This document shows positions 29,400 to 41,687 of a DNA stretch of 64,000 nucleotides, piece after piece. Made by a program: the position numbers and the translations under genes. The DNA lies in the NCBI RefSeq assembly GCF_041075285.1, contig NZ_CP163512.1:3224001-3288000 (forward strand), given 5' to 3'. Every line of letters starts with the position of its first letter. The first letter of the stretch is position 1. Below the pieces are notes generated by a model. The model did no database searches, was not told the DNA's origin, and was given only the letters and a program-made list of their open reading frames with translations. This DNA comes from Providencia rettgeri. Its GTDB lineage: Bacteria; Pseudomonadota; Gammaproteobacteria; Enterobacterales; Enterobacteriaceae.

Positions 29400-30164
29400 A
29401 TGCTAAAAAATAAATGGGTTAAGGTATTTTTAGGGTGTCTATTTTTATTCATTGCGTCTTTAATCGGCTATATTTCTTGGGTGAAAATTAATGCAAACGC
29501 CTTATGGAATATAGTGAATGAACAATGCCTTTCACCACAAAAAACCGTTTTTGCATCCCCCTCATCTTGCCTCAAAGTTGATAAAGAAAAACATTATGTC
29601 TTATTCAAAGACAAGCAAGGCCCACGGCATAACCTCGTTATTCCTACCAGTACAATTGCGGGAATTGAGTCTCCCCAATTACTTGAGCCTTCATCACCAG
29701 ACTATTTTGCTATCGCTTGGCAAGAAAGAGAGAGCTTATTGCCAAAAGCGGGAACACCGTTCCCTCATGATTTATTAGCAGTTGCAGTAAATTCGCCATA
29801 CGGTCGCTCACAGAACCAACTGCATCTTCATATTGCTTGCTTAAAGCCTGAAGTGAGCCTGCAAATTAACCAAGTCTCCACACATATAACAACAGATTGG
29901 GCAACTTTACCAACTAAGCTCATCGGTCATCATTATTTAGCTAAAAAACTCCAAGATGAGCCTACCAAGCCAAAAAATGCATTTAATCAACTGAATGAAT
30001 ATGTCGAAAAACATCAGGATAAAATGAGTAATTTTGGTTTAGCGCTAATACAGCTTACAGACGGCTCAAAGGTGTTACTTGCCAACCGAGTCAATATTTG
30101 GGATTTAAACTTAGGCTCCGCAGGGGAATTACTTGATTATCAATGTGTAGCAGCTAATCAGTAA
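29400..30164 (+). CDS. cdh: CDP-diacylglycerol pyrophosphatase
   Basis: Cdh hydrolyses CDP-diacylglycerol to phosphatidate and CMP at the inner membrane. The 254-residue protein has an N-terminal membrane anchor (VFLGCLFLFIASLIGYISW) and a HIT-like catalytic core with the histidine motif QNQLHLHIACLKPEV. Flanking blocks NLVIPTSTIAGIESPQLL and PDYFAIAWQERE match the family, and E. coli Cdh has 251 residues. The Shine-Dalgarno sequence is poor. It shares a bidirectional terminator with convergent rplI. Confidence 0.92.
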   Translation: MLKNKWVKVFLGCLFLFIASLIGYISWVKINANALWNIVNEQCLSPQKTVFASPSSCLKVDKEKHYVLFKDKQGPRHNLVIPTSTIAGIESPQLLEPSSPDYFAIAWQERESLLPKAGTPFPHDLLAVAVNSPYGRSQNQLHLHIACLKPEVSLQINQVSTHITTDWATLPTKLIGHHYLAKKLQDEPTKPKNAFNQLNEYVEKHQDKMSNFGLALIQLTDGSKVLLANRVNIWDLNLGSAGELLDYQCVAANQ

Positions 30165-30215
30165 GCGATAATGGATAGGATATAACACGATAAAATAACG
30201 GATTTACTTAGAAAG

Positions 30216-30246
30216 CAAAAAACACCGGACTTAGCCGGTGTTTTTT
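30216..30246. terminator. Bidirectional terminator between cdh and rplI
   Basis: An AACACCGG/CCGGTGTT stem has an A-run on its left and a T-run on its right, so it can end both convergent transcripts. Confidence 0.85.
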
Positions 30247-30291
30247 GACTGGTATCGTCGATAAAACGACAACACCTACCATCATTATTGA

Positions 30292-30741
30292 TTATTCAGC
30301 AACGATGATAACGTTCAGCTCTGCGAAAACATCGCTGTGTAACTGGAAGTGAACTTCGTGATCACCAGTAGTACGCAGAACGCCGTTTGGCAGGCGAACT
30401 TCGCTTTTCGCGATTTTAACACCAGCAGCAGTCACTGCATCAGCGATATCACGAGTACCGATTGAACCGAACAGTTTACCTTCGTCACCAGCTTTAGAAG
30501 CCAGAGTAACAGAACCCAGTGCAGTAACAGCTGCTGCACGAGCCTGTGCTGCTGCCAGAACGTCAGCTAATTTAGCTTCCAATTCCGCGCGGCGTGCTTC
30601 GAAGAATTCGATGTTTTTCTTAGTTGCAGGAACAGCTTTACCCTGTGGTACTAAGAAGTTACGAGCATAGCCCGATTTAACGTTAACCTGATCACCCAGG
30701 CTACCTAGGTTAGCTACTTTATCAAGCAGAATAACTTGCAT
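30292..30741 (-). CDS. rplI: 50S ribosomal protein L9
   Basis: L9 has 149 residues, as in E. coli. The N-terminal domain [30 protein letters not shown] in part shows the rRNA-binding loop. A long central helix rich in Ala/Glu/Lys joins it to the C-terminal domain ([17 protein letters not shown]). It is the last gene of rpsF-priB-rpsR-rplI. Confidence 0.99.
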   Translation of the reverse strand: MQVILLDKVANLGSLGDQVNVKSGYARNFLVPQGKAVPATKKNIEFFEARRAELEAKLADVLAAAQARAAAVTALGSVTLASKAGDEGKLFGSIGTRDIADAVTAAGVKIAKSEVRLPNGVLRTTGDHEVHFQLHSDVFAELNVIIVAE

Positions 30742-30778
30742 TACCTTATCCTCTTAAGTCGTTAATGGACTGTACCAA

Positions 30779-31328
<550 letters not shown>

Positions 31329-31336
31329 CTGCGCAA

Positions 31337-31732
31337 TTACTCTTCAGAATCCCCAGTTTCTTCTACTTCTTCATCCTGATATTCATCAGAAAGGTCACGG
31401 CTACGACGTTCGTCTTTAGCTTTAACCATTGGAGAAGCTTCTGTTACTGCGTGTTTTAAGCGCATAACCATGCTGCGGATAACGGCATCGTTGAAGCGGA
31501 AGTTAGTTTCCAGCTCATCAATCGCTTCCTGTGGAGCTTCTACGTTCATAAGAACATAGTGAGCTTTGTGCAGTTTGTTGATTGGGTAAGCCAGTTGACG
31601 GCGGCCCCAGTCTTCCAGACGGTGAATCTGACCTTGTGCGTTAGTGATGACAGCACTGTAACGCTCGATCATGCCCGGAACCTGTTCGCTTTGGTCAGGA
31701 TGGACCATAAAAACGATTTCGTAATGACGCAT
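31337..31732 (-). CDS. rpsF: 30S ribosomal protein S6
   Basis: S6 starts [18 protein letters not shown] and gives 131 residues. A longer frame would add 21 residues that read through the leader, so I use 31732 with AAGGAG upstream. The C-terminal tail is acidic and ends DSEE, the usual target for RimK glutamylation in E. coli. A structured leader lies just upstream. Confidence 0.98.
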   Translation of the reverse strand: MRHYEIVFMVHPDQSEQVPGMIERYSAVITNAQGQIHRLEDWGRRQLAYPINKLHKAHYVLMNVEAPQEAIDELETNFRFNDAVIRSMVMRLKHAVTEASPMVKAKDERRSRDLSDEYQDEEVEETGDSEE

Positions 31733-31759
31733 TAGTAGTTGCTCCTTACGGATTATTAG

Positions 31760-31792
31760 CCTCCTGTCTGGGTTAACCGCGGCCCGCGGAGG
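31760..31792 (-). promoter_or_regulatory. Candidate S6:S18 leader RNA motif
   Basis: In the rpsF 5' leader (minus strand) CCTCC and GGAGG arms enclose a GGG/CCC inner pair and a CCGCGG segment, 28-60 nt upstream of the rpsF start. Bacterial rpsF leaders often carry an S6:S18-binding autoregulatory hairpin with a conserved CCG. This hairpin is in the right place and contains CCG, but I cannot verify the full consensus. Confidence 0.5.
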
Positions 31793-31886
31793 CAAGGAAC
31801 TTGTTGAGTGCGGCTAAAAAATTGACGCGTAACTATACCCATCCCTGAGATAAAACTCAAGAGATGGATGCCTTTTTACACAAATA

Positions 31887-32636
31887 TTATTTTTCACCGG
31901 AAACTGGCAAGCGCTGGCGCACAGCTTCAAATAAGCAAACCCCCGTCGCTACTGACACATTCAGTGAAGACACTGAACCCGCCATTGGAATGCTGATTAA
32001 TTCGTCGCAATGCTCGCGGGTTAAACGGCGCATACCTTCCCCTTCTGCGCCCATCACTAATGCAATCGAGCCAGTCAGTTTGCTTTGGTATAAATTATGA
32101 TCAGCTTCACCTGCCGTGCCCACAATCCATACATTATATTCTTGTAGTAAGCGCAATGTTCTGGCCAGATTGGTCACACGAATTAATGGCACATTTTCAG
32201 CGGCACCACACGCCACTTTTTTCGCGGTCGCATTTAATTGTGCCGATTTATCTTTTGGTACAATCACTGCGTGAACACCTGCGGCATCTGCGCTGCGCAA
32301 GCAAGCACCTAAATTATGTGGATCAGTCACACCATCCAATACCAATAAGAATGGTGATGGTGTGCTTTCTAATAAATCGGGCAAATCACCTTCTTGGTAT
32401 TGCTTACCCGGCAACACTTTCGCAATGATCCCTTGGTGAACTGCGCCTTCAGTTTGGCTATCCATCCATTGACGATTTGCAACTTGGACGACAACACCTA
32501 ATGCTTCTATTTCATGCACGATCGGCATCAATCGGCGATCTTCACGACCTTTTAGGATATACACTTCTTTAATACGTTGCGGAGAACGCTCAAGTAAGGC
32601 TTTCACTGCGTGAATGCCGTAAATAATTTCGCTCAT
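31887..32636 (-). CDS. rlmB: 23S rRNA (guanosine-2'-O-)-methyltransferase RlmB
   Basis: RlmB methylates the 2'-O of G2251 in the 23S rRNA P-loop. The 249-residue product starts [16 protein letters not shown]. The N-terminal L30e-like substrate domain is followed by the SPOUT knot domain with [24 protein letters not shown] sequence ([17 protein letters not shown] here), [13 protein letters not shown] and the C-terminal [19 protein letters not shown]. coli RlmB has 243 residues. It is the third gene of nsrR-rnr-rlmB, the E. coli order. An imperfect CCATC/GATGG hairpin (about 31843-31868) follows. Confidence 0.97.
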   Translation of the reverse strand: MSEIIYGIHAVKALLERSPQRIKEVYILKGREDRRLMPIVHEIEALGVVVQVANRQWMDSQTEGAVHQGIIAKVLPGKQYQEGDLPDLLESTPSPFLLVLDGVTDPHNLGACLRSADAAGVHAVIVPKDKSAQLNATAKKVACGAAENVPLIRVTNLARTLRLLQEYNVWIVGTAGEADHNLYQSKLTGSIALVMGAEGEGMRRLTREHCDELISIPMAGSVSSLNVSVATGVCLFEAVRQRLPVSGEK

Positions 32637-32665
32637 AACAGTCTTATGTTTAATCAAAAATGAGA

Positions 32666-32689
32666 AAAGTGGCGTTCTTACGCCACTTT
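32666..32689 (-). terminator. Attenuator-type hairpin between rnr and rlmB
   Basis: A perfect AAAGTGGCG/CGCCACTTT stem is followed on the minus strand by TCTCATTTTT. It probably ends part of the rnr transcripts before rlmB. Confidence 0.6.
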
Positions 32690-32722
32690 CGTTAATTAAC
32701 AATGCACTACGCTAACAAAAAA

Positions 32723-35191
32723 TTATCCCTCTTGTTTTGAGGATTTCTTCGCAACGCGTTTAGCTTTTAATTTTGCGGTAATTTTCTTGGTTTTATCGGA
32801 AGGTTTTTTCCCCTTTCCTTTCCCTTTTGTATCCGATTTTGCTTCGCTTTTTTTCCCTTTTTTATCGGAACGGCGAAATGCAGAATCAGGCTCGAAGTTT
32901 TTATCTTTACGAGCATCCGCTTTTCGACGAGCTGGACGCGTTGCATTTTTGACTTCTTGCTTCATTTTGTCCCGTGCAGTTTTACCCGGGTTCTTCGCTT
33001 TACGGGTCGTTGAAATTAAGGCGAAATCAATAGTACGCTCGTCCATATGCACCGCTTCAACCCGAATTTCCACTTCATCACCAAGGCGATACGTGGTTCC
33101 TGATGATTCACCAATTAAGCGCTGACCAACGGCATCATAACGGTAGTAATCGTTATCAAGGGTAGAAACATGCACTAAACCGTCAATAAACAGATCGTTA
33201 AGACGAACAAAGAAACCAAAACCGGTCACACTCGTAATGAGACCTGTGAATACTTGCCCCACTTGGTCTTGCATAAAATCGCATTTCAACCAGTCAGCTA
33301 CATCGCGCGTTGCTTCATCAGCCCGGCGTTCAGTCATCGAACAGTGCTCACCGAGTTGCAACATGCTATCCATGTCAGCGTGCCAGCCGCCCGTTTCCGT
33401 CCAACGCTTATCTGAATGGCCATGTTCTTTTGCCAACAGATATTTAATACCGCGGTGTAGTGTTAAGTCGGGATAACGGCGGATTGGCGATGTAAAGTGG
33501 GCGTATGACTTAAGCCCTAAACCAAAGTGACCGCGATTTTCAGGATCATAAATCGCTTGTTTCATCGAACGCAGGATCATGGTTTGCAATAGCTCATGAT
33601 CAGGTCGGTCAGCCACCTCATTCATCACCTGTGCATAATCTTTTGGTTCTGGCTTCATACCACCCGGTAATGTCAGACCTAATTCGCTGAATACTGAGCG
33701 TAAGTTCATTACACTTTCTTCTTTTGGACGATCATGCACACGATACAATGCAGGCTCTTCGTTTTTCTCAACAAATCTTGCTGCCGCAATGTTAGCTAAA
33801 ATCATGCATTCTTCAATTAATTTGTGCGCATCATTGCGCTCAACGGGCTCAATACTTTCAATACGGCGCTCTGCATTGAAGATAAATTTCGCTTCTTCGG
33901 ACTCAAATGAAATTGCACCGCGCTCAATACGTGCGGCATCTAACGCTTTATATAACTGATGTAAGTGCTCAATGTGCGGAACCAGAGTTTTATAGTGTTC
34001 ACGCAATTCTTCATCTCCTTCCAAGATTTTCCATACTTTTGTATAGGTCAATCTTGCATGGGAGTTCATTACTGCTTCATAAAATTTGTATGAGGAGAGC
34101 TTCCCTGAAGCCGATACCGTCATTTCACACACCATACACAGGCGATCTACGCCTGGATTAAGTGAGCAAAGACCATTAGACAGCACTTCAGGCAGCATCG
34201 GTACCACTTGGGATGGAAAATAGACCGAGTTACCGCGGCTACGCGCCTCTGTATCTAGCGCAGTTTGCGGGCGAACATAGTAACTCACATCCGCAATGGC
34301 AACCCATAAACGCCAACCGCCACCTTTTTTAGGCGCACAATAAACGGCATCATCGAAATCGCGCGCATCTTCACCATCGATGGTCACTAACGGTAAATCA
34401 CGTAAATCTACCCGGCCTTTTTTCGCAGACTCAGGCACATGTTCGCTCAAATCAGCAACTTGTTTTTCAACTTGTGGCGGCCACGAATGCGGAATTTCAT
34501 GGGTACGTAAGGCGATTTCAACCGCCATCCCCGTTCCCATGGTTTCCCCTAATACTTCAATAATATTCCCGACCGCTTGAGAACGGCGTTGTGGGCGAGT
34601 CACTAATTCAACGACCACGACATTCCCCATACGAGCACCGCAAATACGGTCTTTCGGGATCAAAATATCAAAACTAAGACGACTATCATCAGGCACGACA
34701 AACCCCATGCCAGATTCAATAAAATAGCGCCCCACAATTTGGTTGTTTCTAGGCTCTAATACTCGAACCACGCGAACTTCAGTGCGTCCTTTACGGTCTT
34801 GCCCATAGGGTTGTGCTAAAATCACATCACCATGCATTGTGCGTTTCATCTCATCTTGAGATAAATAATAATCTTCTTTTTTACCATCAACACGCAAGAA
34901 ACCGTAACCATCGCGATGGCCAATCACTTTCCCTTTTAATAAATCCAAACGCTCTGGCAATGCATAACATTGGCGACGTGTAAACACGAGTTGACCATCA
35001 CGTTCCATTGCCCTTAATCGACGGCGTAACGCTTCTAATTCATCTTCCGTAGAAAGATTAAGTAACTGGGCAATTTCTTCGCGATTAGCTGGCGCGGTAC
35101 GCTTCGAGATTAAATCAAGAATATATTCTCGGCTTGGAATTGGGGATTCGTATTTTTCTGCTTCTCTTTCCTGAAAAGGATCTTGTGACAT
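32723..35191 (-). CDS. rnr: Ribonuclease R
   Basis: RNase R is a 3'-to-5' exoribonuclease able to degrade structured RNA. The 822-residue product starts [15 protein letters not shown], preceded by GGAGG; an upstream ATG adds six residues. The domains are an N-terminal helix-turn-helix, two cold-shock domains ([15 protein letters not shown]), the RNB catalytic domain with [16 protein letters not shown], an S1 domain ([15 protein letters not shown]) and a Lys-rich basic tail of about 90 residues. It follows nsrR by 42 bp. Confidence 0.98.
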   Translation of the reverse strand: MSQDPFQEREAEKYESPIPSREYILDLISKRTAPANREEIAQLLNLSTEDELEALRRRLRAMERDGQLVFTRRQCYALPERLDLLKGKVIGHRDGYGFLRVDGKKEDYYLSQDEMKRTMHGDVILAQPYGQDRKGRTEVRVVRVLEPRNNQIVGRYFIESGMGFVVPDDSRLSFDILIPKDRICGARMGNVVVVELVTRPQRRSQAVGNIIEVLGETMGTGMAVEIALRTHEIPHSWPPQVEKQVADLSEHVPESAKKGRVDLRDLPLVTIDGEDARDFDDAVYCAPKKGGGWRLWVAIADVSYYVRPQTALDTEARSRGNSVYFPSQVVPMLPEVLSNGLCSLNPGVDRLCMVCEMTVSASGKLSSYKFYEAVMNSHARLTYTKVWKILEGDEELREHYKTLVPHIEHLHQLYKALDAARIERGAISFESEEAKFIFNAERRIESIEPVERNDAHKLIEECMILANIAAARFVEKNEEPALYRVHDRPKEESVMNLRSVFSELGLTLPGGMKPEPKDYAQVMNEVADRPDHELLQTMILRSMKQAIYDPENRGHFGLGLKSYAHFTSPIRRYPDLTLHRGIKYLLAKEHGHSDKRWTETGGWHADMDSMLQLGEHCSMTERRADEATRDVADWLKCDFMQDQVGQVFTGLITSVTGFGFFVRLNDLFIDGLVHVSTLDNDYYRYDAVGQRLIGESSGTTYRLGDEVEIRVEAVHMDERTIDFALISTTRKAKNPGKTARDKMKQEVKNATRPARRKADARKDKNFEPDSAFRRSDKKGKKSEAKSDTKGKGKGKKPSDKTKKITAKLKAKRVAKKSSKQEG

Positions 35192-35233
35192 CGTTACCTC
35201 CGTTGTCATCAGAATTCATAATCACTGCCTGTA

Positions 35234-35656
35234 TTAATCAAGCAGTAATTGATAGAGCGGGCTGTTATCTTTCACCATGTCCGCCAGCGTATATTGATCA
35301 AGTTCTTGTAAAAACTGCTGTATTGCTTGGTGTAGCACACCTTTTAAACGACACGCAGGTGTTATGTGGCAAAACTCACCACTACAATTAACAAGGGTCA
35401 GGGGCTCTAATGCTCTTACAACATCCCCGATACGAATTGATTCTGCTGGTTGCCCTAATGTAATCCCGCCATTTTTGCCACGAGTGGCTCTTATATAACC
35501 TAAGTGACTGAGTTGATTGATAATTTTAACCATATGGTTACGCGAAACGCCATAAACGTCCGTCACCTCTGTAATACTGGTCATCTTCCCTTCCCCCAGA
35601 GAAGCCAGATAAATAAGCGCTCGTAACCCATAATCGGTAAAACTCGTCAGTTGCAC
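35234..35656 (-). CDS. nsrR: Nitric-oxide-sensing repressor NsrR
   Basis: NsrR is an Rrf2-family [Fe-S] repressor of NO detoxification genes. The 140-residue product has the winged helix [21 protein letters not shown] in part and the cluster-binding cysteines in [14 protein letters not shown] set the start at the GTG at 35656 ([14 protein letters not shown]), with GAGG 5 nt upstream; the GTG two codons earlier lies inside the Shine-Dalgarno sequence. The nsrR-rnr-rlmB operon order is as in E. coli. Confidence 0.95.
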   Translation of the reverse strand: MQLTSFTDYGLRALIYLASLGEGKMTSITEVTDVYGVSRNHMVKIINQLSHLGYIRATRGKNGGITLGQPAESIRIGDVVRALEPLTLVNCSGEFCHITPACRLKGVLHQAIQQFLQELDQYTLADMVKDNSPLYQLLLD

Positions 35657-35989
35657 AATCACCTCAAAATTTTTGGCTTTTACTCACACGACCCAAAATG
35701 GGTTGTTCGAAAATTGTCTCATCTATTTTAAAATGCAGATAACCTAATTTGCACCTAAATAGCGTTAGGTTATGCACAGAATATAGCATGCAATTGAATT
35801 ATGTGTTCATAAATACAGTTTAGCGTATTACGTATCGCAAATATGCATCTAATTACACAGAATCTGCACACAACAGTAACTTAGTTCAATCATTATGAAG
35901 AATGTTGACGGTTTATCAAGGAAGTGACATCGTGAAGGGAGGTAAAGCTGTCAATAAAACTGCGCCTGTATCAGACGCAGTCTTTGTGA
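35657..35989. other. nsrR-purA intergenic region
   Basis: This holds the nsrR promoter, the purA terminator (35953-35981) and a perfect 9-bp inverted repeat ATAACCTAA/TTAGGTTAT with a 17-nt loop (35739-35773), which could be an operator or a leader hairpin of nsrR. I see no small gene. Confidence 0.5.
35953..35981 (-). terminator. Terminator of purA
   Basis: On the minus strand an ACTGCG/CGCAGT stem with an 11-nt loop is followed by TTTTATT, just after the purA stop. Confidence 0.75.
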
Positions 35990-37324
<1,335 letters not shown>

Positions 37325-37491
37325 CTACCATCAAAAATGAACTGTTCCAGTGATATTTTGGCATTACTTAAATTTTTTTCTGGAAAGCAAGTTAAATGGC
37401 ATTTTTATTTCTGCCGTAAACTCAAAATGAATGTAACCAGTTGAGCAGCTTAAATTTTCCCTGAAAAATCCTACACTTAAAACGACAGGCG

Positions 37492-37518
37492 AAAAAAAGC
37501 CCACCGAAGCGGGCTTTT
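37492..37518 (-). terminator. Terminator of the hfq-hflXKC superoperon
   Basis: On the minus strand GCCC/GGGC arms extended by AAAA/TTTT pairs are followed by TTTTTTT, about 60 bp after the hflC stop. Confidence 0.8.
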
Positions 37519-37575
37519 CTTTAATAGATTAACAGTTATTTTGCTAGGTTGCACGCAACTTAGTTTGATTATTTA

Positions 37576-38577
37576 TTAATCTGTTGCACGAAGCTTAGTC
37601 GGTGCTTTCATAAAGCGGAAGAAATCAGTATCTGGACTCATGACCATCACGTCTTCACCACTTTTGAAGCTTTGCTCATACGCACGTAAGCTACGAATAA
37701 ACGCATAGAACTCTGGATCTTGGTTGAATGCATCCGCAAACAGTTTCGTTGCCATCGCATCACCTTCACCTCGGTAAGTCAGTGCGGTACGCTCTGCTTC
37801 TGCCAGTGTTTCAGTGACTGTTTTATCAGCAACTGCGCGGATTTTAGTCGCTTCTTCCTGACCTTGTGAACGGTGCTGACGTGCAACCGCTTCACGCTCC
37901 GCACGCATACGTGCGTAAATAGCCTCAGAAACTTCATTCGGCAGCTCAATACGTTTAATACGTACGTCAACAACTTCAATACCTAACGCCGCCATACTGT
38001 TTGCATTCACAACCAGTGGTTTCAAGTTAGTTTCTTTTTCAACACGCGCCGCAGCATCAGCTATTGCAGCATCAGCTTCTTTTGTTGCATCGTCAGTCGC
38101 AGTCCCTTTGTTCAAGGCATCACGTACATCGACAGTTAAACGACCCCGTGAATCGGTGATAATGTCTTTAACACTTAAACGACCAAATTCAGAACGTAAA
38201 CGGTCACTAAATTTACGTTTTAACAGTGTTTCCGCTTGATATGGGTTACCGCCACCGGTGGCCACATAGTAGCGGCTAAAATCAGTAACACGCCATTTCA
38301 GGTAGGAGTCCACCATTAAGTCTTTGTTTTCGCTAGTCAAATAACGGTCAGCCTGAATTTCCAGTGTCTGAATACGTGCATCTAACATTTTTACCGTTTC
38401 AATAAATGGAACTTTAAAATGCAGACCCGGCTCATAGATGATCGGTTTATTTTCAGCGTCACGCAGAACCTTACCAAAACGCAATACGATACCGCGGTCC
38501 GTCTGAGGAACAATAAAGATAGATGCGTATGCAACTGCTAAGATAGCAATTACGATAACAATTAGCGATTTACGCAT
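37576..38577 (-). CDS. hflC: FtsH protease modulator HflC
   Basis: HflC is an SPFH/prohibitin-family membrane protein that forms the large periplasmic HflKC cage around FtsH. The 333-residue protein has an N-terminal transmembrane segment (IVIVIAILAVAYASIFIV), the band-7 domain (VPQTDRGIVLRFGKVLRD) and a helical C-terminal region with RMRAEREAVARQHRSQGQEE in part. It starts 2 bp after the hflK stop. E. coli HflC has 334 residues. Confidence 0.97.
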   Translation of the reverse strand: MRKSLIVIVIAILAVAYASIFIVPQTDRGIVLRFGKVLRDAENKPIIYEPGLHFKVPFIETVKMLDARIQTLEIQADRYLTSENKDLMVDSYLKWRVTDFSRYYVATGGGNPYQAETLLKRKFSDRLRSEFGRLSVKDIITDSRGRLTVDVRDALNKGTATDDATKEADAAIADAAARVEKETNLKPLVVNANSMAALGIEVVDVRIKRIELPNEVSEAIYARMRAEREAVARQHRSQGQEEATKIRAVADKTVTETLAEAERTALTYRGEGDAMATKLFADAFNQDPEFYAFIRSLRAYEQSFKSGEDVMVMSPDTDFFRFMKAPTKLRATD

Positions 38578-38579
38578 GA

Positions 38580-39788
38580 TTATTGTCTCCCTACTCTAAC
38601 AGCATCGCCACGAACAGCACTGTTTGGCTGTACTGGTGTTGCAGCAGAAGATGACGAATTACTGCTTGGTGTCGCCATTCTTGCTGACGGATTAACTTTT
38701 GGTGCTGAAGCTGCGCCTGAATTTGTACCGCGCATGATTTGCTCAAGCGGCAGCACTAACATGCTATTGCTCTTATCATTCGCAATAACTTTACGTGTAT
38801 TCCCTAACACACGCTCCATCGTTTCGATATAAAGACGCTCACGGGTGATTTCTGGTGCAGCACGGTATTCAGGTAACATTTTCGCAAAGCTCGCTACCTC
38901 CCCCTCTGCTTTAAAGACCACACTCGCTTTGTAAGCTTCGGCTTCTTCAATCAGACGTTGTGCGTTACCTTTTGCCAGAGGAAGAACTTCGTTTCGATAA
39001 GCGTGTGCTTCACGAATGGTTTTTTGTTCTTCTTCCCTTGCAGAGATAACGTCATCAAATGCAGCTTTAACATCTTCAGGTGGACGCGCTGCTTGGAAGT
39101 TGACGTCAAGCAGTGTGATACCCATTTTGTATGGTGCAATTGTCGTTTCGAGCTCTTTTTGTGTCACATCACGAATAAAAGCACGATTCGTCGTCAGTAC
39201 TTGCTCCATTGCTGATTGACCAATCACACCGCGCACAGCACTGTCTAACGCCTGACGCAGACTGTTATCTGGGTTCGTTACGCTAAATAAGTATTGAGCA
39301 GGGTCAGTCACACGGTACTGAACGTTCATTTCAACGCGGATCACGTTTTCATCTGACGTTAACATCATGCCGTTTGTCGCTTGTTCACGTACTGTTTCTA
39401 CGTTAACAGGCACAACCCTATCGATAAAGGTTGGCTTCCAGTTCAGACCCGGTCCAACAACACCACTGTATTCACCAAAACGTAACACTACGCCGCGGTC
39501 ACTTTCTTTGATGGTATAGAAACCAGAACCTGCCCAAACAACTACGATAGCAGCAAGGGCTAACATACCTAAACGACCGCTGATTTGTGAAGGCTGTTTA
39601 TTATCACCATCACCACCGCTGCCGCCTTTGTTTCCGCCTAGCTTACTGCCTATTTTTCGAAAGAGATCGTCGAGATCATAAGCCCCACGTTTTCGACCAC
39701 CTTTGTTCCCGCCAGAGTTGCCGCCTTTATTGCCGCTTCCCCACGGATCGCGGTCTTGTCCGTCATTACCGGGCTGATTCCACGCCAT
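38580..39788 (-). CDS. hflK: FtsH protease modulator HflK
   Basis: HflK is the partner of HflC. The 402-residue protein has a glycine/asparagine-rich cytoplasmic N-terminus (NKGGNSGGNKGGRKRG), one transmembrane segment (LGMLALAAIVVVWAGSGFYT), the band-7 domain with DRGVVLRFGEYSGVVGPGLN and a Ser/Ala/Pro-rich C-terminal tail. E. coli HflK has 419 residues. It lies 125 bp after hflX and immediately precedes hflC. Confidence 0.97.
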   Translation of the reverse strand: MAWNQPGNDGQDRDPWGSGNKGGNSGGNKGGRKRGAYDLDDLFRKIGSKLGGNKGGSGGDGDNKQPSQISGRLGMLALAAIVVVWAGSGFYTIKESDRGVVLRFGEYSGVVGPGLNWKPTFIDRVVPVNVETVREQATNGMMLTSDENVIRVEMNVQYRVTDPAQYLFSVTNPDNSLRQALDSAVRGVIGQSAMEQVLTTNRAFIRDVTQKELETTIAPYKMGITLLDVNFQAARPPEDVKAAFDDVISAREEEQKTIREAHAYRNEVLPLAKGNAQRLIEEAEAYKASVVFKAEGEVASFAKMLPEYRAAPEITRERLYIETMERVLGNTRKVIANDKSNSMLVLPLEQIMRGTNSGAASAPKVNPSARMATPSSNSSSSAATPVQPNSAVRGDAVRVGRQ

Positions 39789-39913
39789 GTTTTAGCTCCA
39801 TTCTTTATGATTGATTTTCAGGGCTAAGAGCTCCACTCACCATATCTAAAGCCGTTCCTAATATGCTGAGTTTATGTGTCTCTTAATATCAATTCCATTG
39901 CCTGACCGCGTTG

Positions 39914-41194
39914 TTAAACCACGTAGTCAGGTAATTGCTGCTCTTGTTTGCACAAACGTCGCCAATCCACCATTGGCATACGCACCTCAAGGCCGATTGA
40001 GCCGTCATCTTCCAACCATTCACGTTCGATTGACTGGAGTTGATAAAAGCGGCTACGTAAACGGCCCTCGTTTGGTGGTAAACGCAGTTCATAATGTGCG
40101 ATTTCACCTGAAAGGCGTTCCGTCAATGCTTGTAACAGCAATGGGATACCTTCCCCTGTTTGCGCGGAAACCCAAACACGAACAGGTTTGTTATCCTCAT
40201 CTCTGTCAATACGCGGGACAAAATCTTCCAGCATATCAACTTTGTTCATCACTAAAAGTGCTGGTATTTCATCCGCTTCAATTTCTTCCAACACGCTTTC
40301 AACCGCATGAATATTTTCATCCAAGCGAACATCTGCTGCATCGATAACGTGCAGCAATAACGTTGCTTCACGTGTTTCTTGCAGGGTTGCTTTAAAAGCC
40401 GCAACCAAATCATGTGGTAAGTGGCGGATAAACCCCACGGTATCGGCTAGAACGACAGCCCCCACATCTTCAACATTAATACGACGAAGCGTTGGGTCAA
40501 GTGTCGCAAATAGCTGATCTGCTGCATAAACATCTGCGGCGGTCATACGGTTAAATAAACTCGATTTACCCGCATTGGTGTAACCCACGAGAGAAATTGT
40601 CGGAATATCCGCTTTACTTCTCGCTTGACGCCCTTGTTCACGCTGTTTTTCTACTCGGCTAAGACGCGATAAAATCTGTTTGATTTTATCCCTTAATAGC
40701 CGACGGTCTGTTTCAAGCTGAGTTTCACCGGGGCCTCGTAAACCGATCCCCCCTTTTTGGCGCTCAAGGTGCGTCCATCCTCTCACTAAGCGAGTGGATA
40801 AATGCCGTAATTGTGCCAATTCAACTTGAAGTTTACCTTCGTGCGTACGCGCTCGTTGAGCAAATATATCTAAAATTACCCCTGTACGGTCAACAACCTT
40901 ACATTGGCAAATCCTTTCGAGATTACGTTCTTGAGCAGGGCTTAGGGTATGATTAAACAGCACCACATCTGCGCCACTTTCTTCAACGGCTTGAGCTATC
41001 TCTTCCGCTTTACCATCCCCAACAAAAAACTTTGGGTGAGGTGCTTTACGGCTGCCTGTGACTATTTGTACGGGTTTTACCCCTGCGGACGTCACAAGTG
41101 ACTCAAACTCTGCCAGATTATCAATGTCTTTTTCTTGAGAAAAAAAGACATGGACCAACACTGCTAGTTCACCACCTTCATACCTATCAAACAA
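39914..41194 (-). CDS. hflX: Ribosome-associated GTPase HflX
   Basis: HflX is a GTPase that splits stalled and heat-damaged 70S ribosomes. The N-terminal domain ([20 protein letters not shown]), the glycine-rich [13 protein letters not shown] linker, and the G domain with [13 protein letters not shown] (G1), [13 protein letters not shown] (G3) and NKVDML (G4) are seen. I propose the TTG at 41194 (AGAGG 7 nt upstream), which gives [12 protein letters not shown] at the amino end and 426 residues, as in E. coli. A longer frame adds eight residues. A hairpin between hfq and hflX may lower its transcription. Confidence 0.95.
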   Translation of the reverse strand: MFDRYEGGELAVLVHVFFSQEKDIDNLAEFESLVTSAGVKPVQIVTGSRKAPHPKFFVGDGKAEEIAQAVEESGADVVLFNHTLSPAQERNLERICQCKVVDRTGVILDIFAQRARTHEGKLQVELAQLRHLSTRLVRGWTHLERQKGGIGLRGPGETQLETDRRLLRDKIKQILSRLSRVEKQREQGRQARSKADIPTISLVGYTNAGKSSLFNRMTAADVYAADQLFATLDPTLRRINVEDVGAVVLADTVGFIRHLPHDLVAAFKATLQETREATLLLHVIDAADVRLDENIHAVESVLEEIEADEIPALLVMNKVDMLEDFVPRIDRDEDNKPVRVWVSAQTGEGIPLLLQALTERLSGEIAHYELRLPPNEGRLRSRFYQLQSIEREWLEDDGSIGLEVRMPMVDWRRLCKQEQQLPDYVV

Positions 41195-41226
41195 GGTGCA
41201 ACCTCTCAGGCTAAACAATAATTGCC

Positions 41227-41268
41227 AAGGAAAAACACAGGTATAGTCTCCCTACCCATGTTTTCCTT
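41227..41268 (-). terminator. Hairpin between hfq and hflX
   Basis: AAGGAAAACA/TGTTTTTCCTT arms with a partly paired loop occupy the 92-bp gap after hfq. It is probably a partial terminator or attenuator within the operon. Confidence 0.5.
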
Positions 41269-41286
41269 GTCTTTTAGCGTACAAAC

Positions 41287-41580
41287 TTACTCAGTGACTT
41301 CGCCATCCTGCGATGCAGGAGCACCTGAATGGTAGTTACCATTGCCTGTGCTACCACTAGTACCACTGTGGTGAGAAACAGGGCGTGCAGGGACAACAGT
41401 AGAGATAGCGTGCTTGTAAACCATCTGGCTAACTGTGTTTTTCAATAAAATGACAAATTGGTCAAAAGATTCAATTTGCCCCTGCAATTTGATGCCATTA
41501 ACGAGATAAATAGAGACCGGAACCCTTTCACGACGTAATGCGTTCAGGAACGGATCTTGCAAAGATTGCCCCTTAGCCAT
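41287..41580 (-). CDS. hfq: RNA chaperone Hfq
   Basis: Hfq is a hexameric Sm-like RNA chaperone that supports sRNA-mRNA pairing. The 97-residue protein has [20 protein letters not shown], the Sm1 motif [19 protein letters not shown] and the Sm2 motif [11 protein letters not shown]. The tail is Ser/Gly/His-rich and slightly shorter than in E. coli (102 residues). Confidence 0.99.
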   Translation of the reverse strand: MAKGQSLQDPFLNALRRERVPVSIYLVNGIKLQGQIESFDQFVILLKNTVSQMVYKHAISTVVPARPVSHHSGTSGSTGNGNYHSGAPASQDGEVTE

Positions 41581-41687
41581 TCTATGTTTTCCTTATTTCG
41601 TTGTTTTTAAAAGAGAATCTTTAAGACTCCCAAAAGTAACTACTCAAAAATTGCGCTTAACGTTCTAATTGTACACAAACATCCGTC

